Of a stretch of 64,000 nucleotides of DNA, positions 58,740 to 64,000 are shown piece after piece. The translations under genes and the position numbers were made by a program. Each line of letters starts with the position of its first letter. The first letter of the stretch is position 1. Location of the stretch: contig NZ_LMPM01000003.1 in NCBI RefSeq assembly GCF_001423845.1, positions 124,001 through 188,000 of the forward strand, read 5' to 3'. The notes beneath the pieces were generated by a model, which saw nothing but the letters and a program-made list of their open reading frames with translations, made no database searches and was not told the origin of the DNA. The stretch is from Sphingomonas sp. Leaf357 (lineage in GTDB: Bacteria; Pseudomonadota; Alphaproteobacteria; Sphingomonadales; Sphingomonadaceae).

Positions 58740-59012
58740 TCAGTTCACCGCGTCCTTCAGACCCTTGCCGGCCTTGAACTTGGGCTGGGTCGATGCCTTG
58801 ATCGTCATCGGCTCGCCGGTGCGCGGGTTGCGCCCGGTGGACGCCTTGCGCTTGCTCACCGAAAAGGTGCCGAAGCCGACCAGGCGCACTTCGTCGCCCT
58901 TCTTGAGCGATGCGGAGATCGCATCGAATACGGCCTCGACCGCCTTGCTCGCGTCGCCCTTGCTCAGGCCGGACGTGTCCGCCACCGATCCGATCAATTC
59001 CTGCTTGTTCAT
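58740..59012 (-). CDS. hupB: HU-family DNA-binding protein
   Basis: 90 residues. The typical start MNKQELIGSVADTSGLSKGD, the DEVRLVGFGTFSVSKRKA strand pair and the DNA-binding arm GRNPRTGEPMTIKAS are all present. HU bends and compacts DNA and is abundant in the nucleoid. It is directly downstream of lon, in the same direction, an arrangement common in proteobacteria. Confidence 0.96.
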   Translation of the reverse strand: MNKQELIGSVADTSGLSKGDASKAVEAVFDAISASLKKGDEVRLVGFGTFSVSKRKASTGRNPRTGEPMTIKASTQPKFKAGKGLKDAVN

Positions 59013-59173
59013 GCCCACATGCCCCCGGTTACTGGATACAAAATGATTCCCGGCGCGCAGCCGGTGGCGCAGTAAGGCGACTCGCATCGGGGCTGTCAAA
59101 GCAAAATCACGCCTGCCGCTACGGAAAACGGCACAATTGCGGCGTGCCGTTGCCGACACGCCGCAAATATGGA

Positions 59174-61600
59174 TCAATGATGCAGTTCGCCGCCGGCCGG
59201 GGTGACGCCCGGGGGCGGCAAGGCGGCGAGTTCGTCGGCATCGGTCCAGTCGATCGCGGTCAACGGTTCGGTCAGCGCCAGCTTGAGCACCTCGTCGACG
59301 TGTTTGACCGGAACGATCTTCAGTCCGTTCAGGATGTTGGCCGGGATTTCTGCCAGATCCTTCTCGTTGTCGAACGGGATCAGCACCGTCTTGATCCCCC
59401 CGCGCAACGCCGCGAGCAGCTTCTCCTTCAGACCGCCGATCGGCAGCACGCGACCACGAAGGGTCACTTCGCCCGTCATCGCGATCTCGCGCCGCACCGC
59501 GACTCCGGTCAGCGTGGAGACGATCGCCGTCACCATCCCGATCCCCGCCGACGGACCATCCTTCGGCACCGCACCCTCGGGCAGATGGATGTGGATGTCC
59601 TTGCGATTGAACAGACTCGGCTTGATTCCGTAGCTCGGCGCGCGCGCCTTGACGAAGCTCAGCGCCGTGTCGATCGATTCCTTCATCACGTCGCCGAGCT
59701 TGCCGGTCACCTTCGCCGCGCCCTTGCCAGGCACGGTGACGCTCTCGATCGTCAGCAGTTCGCCGCCGACCTCGGTCCAGGCCAAGCCGGTGACCGCACC
59801 GATCTGGTTCTCCTCCTCGCCCAGTTCGTGGCGGAATTTCTTCACGCCGGCGAATTCGGAGAGGTTGTCCGGCGTTATCGTCACGCTCTTGGTCTTGCCC
59901 TCGAGGATCTGACGCAGCGCCTTGCGCGCCAGACGCGCGATCTCGCGCTCCAGCGTGCGCACGCCGGCCTCACGGGTGTAGAACTGGATCAGCGCGCGCA
60001 GACCCTCGGTGGTCAGTTCGAACTCGCCCTTCTTCAGACCATGCGCCTCGATCTGCTTTTCGAGCAGATGGCGCTGCGCGATCTCGACCTTCTCGTCCTC
60101 GGTATAGCCCTCCAGCCGGATGATCTCCATGCGGTCGAGCAACGCCTGCGGCAGGTTCAGCGAGTTCGCGGTGCACACGAACATCACGTCCGACAGGTCG
60201 TAATCCACCTCGAGATAATGGTCCTGGAACTTGGCGTTCTGCTCCGGATCGAGCACTTCGAGCAGCGCGGATGCCGGATCGCCGCGGAAATCCTGGCCGA
60301 GCTTGTCGATCTCGTCGAGCAGGAACAGCGGGTTGGACGTGCCGGCCTTTTTCAGGTTCGTCACGATCTTGCCCGGCAGCGAGCCGATATAGGTGCGACG
60401 ATGGCCACGGATCTCGGCCTCGTCGCGCACGCCGCCCAGTGACTGGCGGATGAACTCGCGCCCGGTTGCCTTGGCGATGCTCTTGCCAAGCGAGGTCTTG
60501 CCCACGCCCGGCGGCCCGACGAGGCACAGGATCGGCCCCTTCAGCTTGTTGGTGCGCGCCTGCACCGCAAGGTATTCGACGATCCGGTCCTTGACCTTTT
60601 CCAGCGCATAATGATCCTGGTCGAGCACCGCCTGCGCCGCCGCGATATCCTTCTTGACCTTCGACTTCTTGCCCCAGGGCAGCCCGAGCAGCACGTCGAG
60701 ATAGTTGCGGATCACCGTCGCTTCGGCGCTCATCGGCGCCATCGTCTTCAACTTCTTGAGTTCGCCGGTCGCCTTGCCGCGCGCTTCCTTCGACAGCTTG
60801 AGCGCCGCGATCTTCTGGGTCAGCTCGGCGATCTCGTCGCCCTCGCCTTCCTCGCCCTCGTTGCCGAGCTCGCGCTGGATCGCCTTCAACTGTTCGTTGA
60901 GATAATATTCGCGCTGCGTCTTCTCCATCTGGCGCTTGACGCGGCTCTTGATCTTCTTCTCGACCTGCAGGACGCCGAGTTCGCCTTCCATGAAACCGAA
61001 CACCATCTCGAGCCGACGACCGGCATCCATCTCGACCAGCAACGCCTGCTTGTCGGCGACCTTCACCGAAATGTTCGCGGCCACCGCGTCGGCGAGGCGC
61101 GAGGCGTCCTCGATCTCGTTCAGCTGCACCGCCGTCTCGGCCGGCAGCTTGCGGTTGAGCTTGGCGTAATTCTCGAACTGGTCGACCACCGAACGCATCA
61201 GCGCGGCGATCTCGTTGCTCATTTTCTCGTTGGCGGCATCGAGGTCTTCTGCGCCGTCCTCGCCTTCGAGCAGCTCGACCGAGGCCGTCAGGAACGCGCC
61301 GTCCTCGACCAGGGCATCGAGGCGCGCACGCTTCTTGCCCTCGACCAGCACACGAACCGTGCCGTCGGGCAGCTTCAGCAGTTGCAGCACGGTGGCGGTC
61401 ACGCCGAGATCGTACAGATCGTCGCGCGCGGGATCGTCCTCGGCGGGATCGAGCTGCGCCACGAGGAAGATTTCCTTGTCGGCATTCATCGCCGCTTCCA
61501 GCGCGGCGACGGACTTGTCGCGGCCGACGAACAGCGGCACGATCATGTGCGGGAAGACGACGATGTCACGCAACGGCAGCACAGGATAGGATTGGGTCAT
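59174..61600 (-). CDS. lon: ATP-dependent protease La
   Basis: 808 residues of LonA. N-terminal substrate domain ([20 protein letters not shown]), a coiled-coil linker ([14 protein letters not shown]), AAA+ domain with Walker [15 protein letters not shown] and Walker [13 protein letters not shown], and C-terminal protease with catalytic Ser in [11 protein letters not shown] and Lys in [14 protein letters not shown]. Degrades misfolded and regulatory proteins in the cytoplasm. Length is standard. A large open frame runs upstream, but the ATG at 61600 is the true start. Confidence 0.97.
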   Translation of the reverse strand: MTQSYPVLPLRDIVVFPHMIVPLFVGRDKSVAALEAAMNADKEIFLVAQLDPAEDDPARDDLYDLGVTATVLQLLKLPDGTVRVLVEGKKRARLDALVEDGAFLTASVELLEGEDGAEDLDAANEKMSNEIAALMRSVVDQFENYAKLNRKLPAETAVQLNEIEDASRLADAVAANISVKVADKQALLVEMDAGRRLEMVFGFMEGELGVLQVEKKIKSRVKRQMEKTQREYYLNEQLKAIQRELGNEGEEGEGDEIAELTQKIAALKLSKEARGKATGELKKLKTMAPMSAEATVIRNYLDVLLGLPWGKKSKVKKDIAAAQAVLDQDHYALEKVKDRIVEYLAVQARTNKLKGPILCLVGPPGVGKTSLGKSIAKATGREFIRQSLGGVRDEAEIRGHRRTYIGSLPGKIVTNLKKAGTSNPLFLLDEIDKLGQDFRGDPASALLEVLDPEQNAKFQDHYLEVDYDLSDVMFVCTANSLNLPQALLDRMEIIRLEGYTEDEKVEIAQRHLLEKQIEAHGLKKGEFELTTEGLRALIQFYTREAGVRTLEREIARLARKALRQILEGKTKSVTITPDNLSEFAGVKKFRHELGEEENQIGAVTGLAWTEVGGELLTIESVTVPGKGAAKVTGKLGDVMKESIDTALSFVKARAPSYGIKPSLFNRKDIHIHLPEGAVPKDGPSAGIGMVTAIVSTLTGVAVRREIAMTGEVTLRGRVLPIGGLKEKLLAALRGGIKTVLIPFDNEKDLAEIPANILNGLKIVPVKHVDEVLKLALTEPLTAIDWTDADELAALPPPGVTPAGGELHH

Positions 61601-61705
61601 GCATACTCCGGGTGCGCCCGAACGGGGCGCTTCACCGATCTTATATGGTGATGGTTGCCGATCCATCAATCTCGGGATGATTTTGCAGTGGCGTGGGTTC
61701 CAGAT

Positions 61706-63511
61706 ATGATACTTTGCTCCAATTCGTCGCTCCCGCGCAGGCGGGAATCCATCGGCTCCGACATCGGCAGTCGATCGAGACGTAAGCCAGTTTGGATCCC
61801 CGCCTTTGCGGGCATGACGGCGCTGTTGACAGTGCCCGCAGCCGCATCCGCCGAACCGGGCAAGCCGGCAATCACCGCGCAGACCCAGAAGTCCGGCGGC
61901 GCGGTGAACCCGGAACAGATGCGCCAGCAACTCGACACGGTCGATCTCGCGATCGAGGTGATGCCGCAGACCGAGACGATCGACGGCGTCGCCACGCTGA
62001 ACTTCACCGCCAAGGCACCGCTCACGCGGCTGATCATCGATCTCGACCGCAACCTGCCCGCCACCGCGATCGCGATCGACGGAGTCGCCCTGCCGTTCAG
62101 GGCGTGGAGCAATCCCGAAGGCGTGCTGACGATCACCCTCCCCCGGCGGATCGCCGCTGGCGAAAAGGTCAGTGCCCGGATCAGCTATGGCGGCCGACCG
62201 CATGTCGCGATCCGCGCGCCCTGGGACGGCGGCTTCGTCTGGTCGAAGACGCCGTCCGGCGCGCCGTGGGTCGCCACCGCCGTGCAGGGCGAAGGCTGCG
62301 ACCTGTTCTGGCCATGCATGGACACGCCGACCGCCGAGCCGAAATCGATGGATATCCACATCACCGTGCCGAAGGGCCTGAAGGCACCGTCCAACGGCGT
62401 GCTGCAGGGCGTGACCACGCTGGCCGACGGCCGTACGACTTGGAACTGGCGGGTGAAGAACCCGACGGTCTACGGCATCGCGCTGAACGTCGCGCCGTAT
62501 GAAGTGATCGAAGGCAGCTACAAGAGCCGCTTCGGCAACACGATCCCGATGTTCTATTGGTATCTGCCGGGCGAGAAGAAGCAGGCCGAGGGGCTGTTCG
62601 CCGAATTCGCCCCTACGCTCGATTTCTTCGAAAGCATGATCGGCCCCTATCCCTGGGGCGACCAGAAGCTCGGCGTGGTCGAGACCCCGCACAAGGGCAT
62701 GGAGCACCAGACGATCAATGGCTACGGTAACGATTACGCCAAGGCGCCGGAAGGGTTCGACTGGCTGTTCCAGCACGAATTCGCCCACGAATGGTTCGCC
62801 AACCAGCTGACCGCCGCCGATTGGGATGATATGTGGCTGCACGAGGGCTATGGCTCGTACATGCAGCCGCTCTACGGCCAGTGGCGCGAAGGCGATGCGC
62901 GCTACATCGCGATGCTGTCCAAATCGCGCGAAACGATCCTGAACAAGGCACCGATCATCTCCGGCAAGCCGCGCAGCGAGGAAGACGTCTACAAGACCGA
63001 GAATGGCGGCCCCGGCGGCGACATCTACGTCAAGGGATCGTGGATGCTGCACACCCTGCGCGGTCTGATCGGCGACAAGGACTTTTTCGACGTCACCCGC
63101 CTCGCCGTCTATGGCCGCACCGATCCCAGACCGGGCAATTTCGCGCCGCGTTTCGCCAGTTCGACCGAATATCAGGGCTTCGTCAAGCAGGTGACGGGCA
63201 AGGATTACGGCTGGTTCTTCGACGTGTATCTGCGTCAGGCGGCGCTGCCCGATCTGGTCGAGACCCGCAGCGGGGGCACGCTGTCGCTCGGCTGGAAGAC
63301 GCCGAAGGATTTGCCCTTCCCGATGCCGATCGAGGTCGAGGTGAACGGCAAGCTGACCCGCTTGGCGATGACCGGCGGCAAGGACACGCTGTCGGTCGCG
63401 CCGCAGGCCCATGTCGTGATCGATCCTATGGCCCGTGTGCTGCGCCGCTCGGTCGCGATCGAGGAAGCGCAGGCCTGGCGCGCGGCGCAGGCCGCGAAGG
63501 GTGCCAAGTGA
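61706..63511 (+). CDS. Peptidase M1-family metalloprotease with a repeat-built signal peptide
   Basis: About 601 residues. The zinc site is HEFAHEWFANQLTAADW...LHEGYGS (HExxH-18-E), and GMEHQTINGYGND replaces the GAMEN exopeptidase loop, as in M1 subgroups. It probably cleaves N-terminal residues from peptides in the periplasm. The N-terminus is uncertain: ATG 61706 (used here) or 61814. Residues 7-38 come from a family G palindromic repeat, whose sequence RSRRKPVWIPAFAGM runs straight into LLTVPAAASA, so repeat and native sequence together create a plausible signal peptide. The native start may have been displaced. Confidence 0.86.
   Translation: MILCSNSSLPRRRESIGSDIGSRSRRKPVWIPAFAGMTALLTVPAAASAEPGKPAITAQTQKSGGAVNPEQMRQQLDTVDLAIEVMPQTETIDGVATLNFTAKAPLTRLIIDLDRNLPATAIAIDGVALPFRAWSNPEGVLTITLPRRIAAGEKVSARISYGGRPHVAIRAPWDGGFVWSKTPSGAPWVATAVQGEGCDLFWPCMDTPTAEPKSMDIHITVPKGLKAPSNGVLQGVTTLADGRTTWNWRVKNPTVYGIALNVAPYEVIEGSYKSRFGNTIPMFYWYLPGEKKQAEGLFAEFAPTLDFFESMIGPYPWGDQKLGVVETPHKGMEHQTINGYGNDYAKAPEGFDWLFQHEFAHEWFANQLTAADWDDMWLHEGYGSYMQPLYGQWREGDARYIAMLSKSRETILNKAPIISGKPRSEEDVYKTENGGPGGDIYVKGSWMLHTLRGLIGDKDFFDVTRLAVYGRTDPRPGNFAPRFASSTEYQGFVKQVTGKDYGWFFDVYLRQAALPDLVETRSGGTLSLGWKTPKDLPFPMPIEVEVNGKLTRLAMTGGKDTLSVAPQAHVVIDPMARVLRRSVAIEEAQAWRAAQAAKGAK
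61725..61819. repeat. Palindromic repeat, family G, in the M1 peptidase signal peptide
   Basis: Arms CGTCGCTCCCGCGCAGGCGG and CCCGCCTTTGCGGGCATGAC. On the plus strand its right arm reads ...FAGMT in frame with the peptidase. Similar units (LPRRRESI...WIPAFAGMT) are common in sphingomonad ORFs. Confidence 0.88.
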
Positions 63512-64000
63512 TGCGGCCCGGCGATCCGGTCGGCTGGCCCGGGCTGATCGCTTTGGGCCTCGGCTTCGTCCTGTTCCTTGCCGCGCTATACGCCGCCCGG
63601 CTGCGCGGCGTGCCCAAGCCCGAGGGCGGCGGCGGCAAACGCGCGAACCGGTCCTGGATCGGCATCGTCGTGCAAGGCCTCGGCATCGGATTGTGCTGCT
63701 TCGGCCCGCAGAACATCGCGCTGGATCCTGCGTCCCCGCTCGCGCTGGGCGAGGCGGCGATCGTCGCCTTGCTGATGGCCGCGACGGTCGGGCTGTTCTT
63801 CGCCGCGTCGCGCACGATGGGCAGGAATTGGAGCCTGGTCGCCCGCACCCGGTCCGATCACAGCCTCGTCACCGACGGGCCGTTCGCTTTCGTGCGCCAC
63901 CCGATCTACGTCGCCCTGTTCCTGCTCATGCTCGCGCTCGCGATCGCCTTCGGCCATACGCATCGACTGCTGTACGGCGTGCCGATCTTCGCGCTCGGCA
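63511..64000 (+). CDS. Isoprenylcysteine carboxyl methyltransferase-like membrane protein (cut by window edge)
   Basis: The open frame begins with an ATG overlapping the peptidase stop (TGATG) and runs off the end after about 163 codons. It encodes several hydrophobic helices (GLIALGLGFVLFLAALYAA, IVALLMAATVGLFFAA) and the ICMT motif GPFAFVRHPIYVALFLLMLALAI. Such proteins methylate isoprenoid-like or other lipid groups using SAM. It is likely co-transcribed with the peptidase. Confidence 0.82.
   Translation, partial: MRPGDPVGWPGLIALGLGFVLFLAALYAARLRGVPKPEGGGGKRANRSWIGIVVQGLGIGLCCFGPQNIALDPASPLALGEAAIVALLMAATVGLFFAASRTMGRNWSLVARTRSDHSLVTDGPFAFVRHPIYVALFLLMLALAIAFGHTHRLLYGVPIFALG

Noticed and set aside
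1..64000. CRISPR arrays, IS elements, prophage or integrase
   Set aside because: No regularly spaced direct repeats with unique spacers, no transposase or integrase motif. The repeats present are inverted or leader-internal.

Overview
This high-GC window looks like chromosomal DNA of a sphingomonad (Alphaproteobacteria, Sphingomonas or a close relative). Reasons: a complete exosortase A (XrtA) exopolysaccharide locus, TonB receptors with the usual sphingomonad companions, tightly overlapping operons (many ATGA/GTGA start-stop overlaps), and many short GC-rich palindromic repeats of the kind common in Sphingomonas. I see no transposase, integrase, prophage, CRISPR array or origin. It appears to be ordinary chromosome, cut at both ends through a gene.

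Layout. 1-2.8 kb: a cut-off secreted protein, then a minus-strand operon of two cysteine desulfurases and a 2Fe-2S ferredoxin (iron-sulfur or thiolation chemistry). 2.9-9.6 kb: a small alpha/beta hydrolase, a threonine dehydratase fused in frame to a small membrane protein, an ornithine decarboxylase plus deoxyhypusine-synthase-like pair (polyamine synthesis), a Tat-exported esterase, a small secreted protein and a MAPEG protein. 9.6-27.2 kb: the XrtA island. Minus-strand genes encode the amidotransferase, the exosortase-EpsI fusion, a glycosyltransferase, FemAB, a deacetylase, an ATPase, an outer-membrane protein, a tyrosine autokinase, a chain-length determinant, an export lipoprotein, a PLP decarboxylase and an acyl-CoA ligase. 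A divergent plus-strand trio encodes an acyl carrier protein and two hydrolases. 27.2-33.7 kb: trxB, a cyclophilin, tRNA-Met, an RNA-ligase-like protein, kup, and a divergent lrp/ald pair. 33.8-38.8 kb: a cytochrome c maturation operon, ccmC-D-E-F-G-H-I. 39-41 kb: a HAD phosphatase, an amino-acid dehydrogenase and tRNA-His. 41-52.5 kb: a type II secretion operon, gspC to gspN. 52.7-58.1 kb: a prolyl hydroxylase, and a lipoprotein plus TonB receptor pair behind a probable Pho-box array. 58.5-64 kb: tRNA-Val, HU, Lon, an M1 metallopeptidase and a cut-off isoprenylcysteine methyltransferase-like protein.

Most unusual signal: about twenty short palindromic repeats (roughly 75-110 bp, several sequence families) lie in the window. 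Eight of them sit inside or are read through by open reading frames without breaking the frame: cysteine desulfurase, threonine dehydratase, CcmH, CcmF, GspI, GspE, the TonB receptor and the M1 peptidase. They fall mainly in signal peptides, prepilin leaders, loops and termini. This resembles the Rickettsia palindromic elements that live inside proteins. In addition, the neighbouring pseudopilin genes gspG and gspH each carry a tandem 33-bp duplication that repeats the prepilin leader.

Gene boundaries given here combine the open frames with start choices based on Shine-Dalgarno sites, start-stop overlaps and family length. No database search was possible, so family names rest on recognised motifs and gene context.
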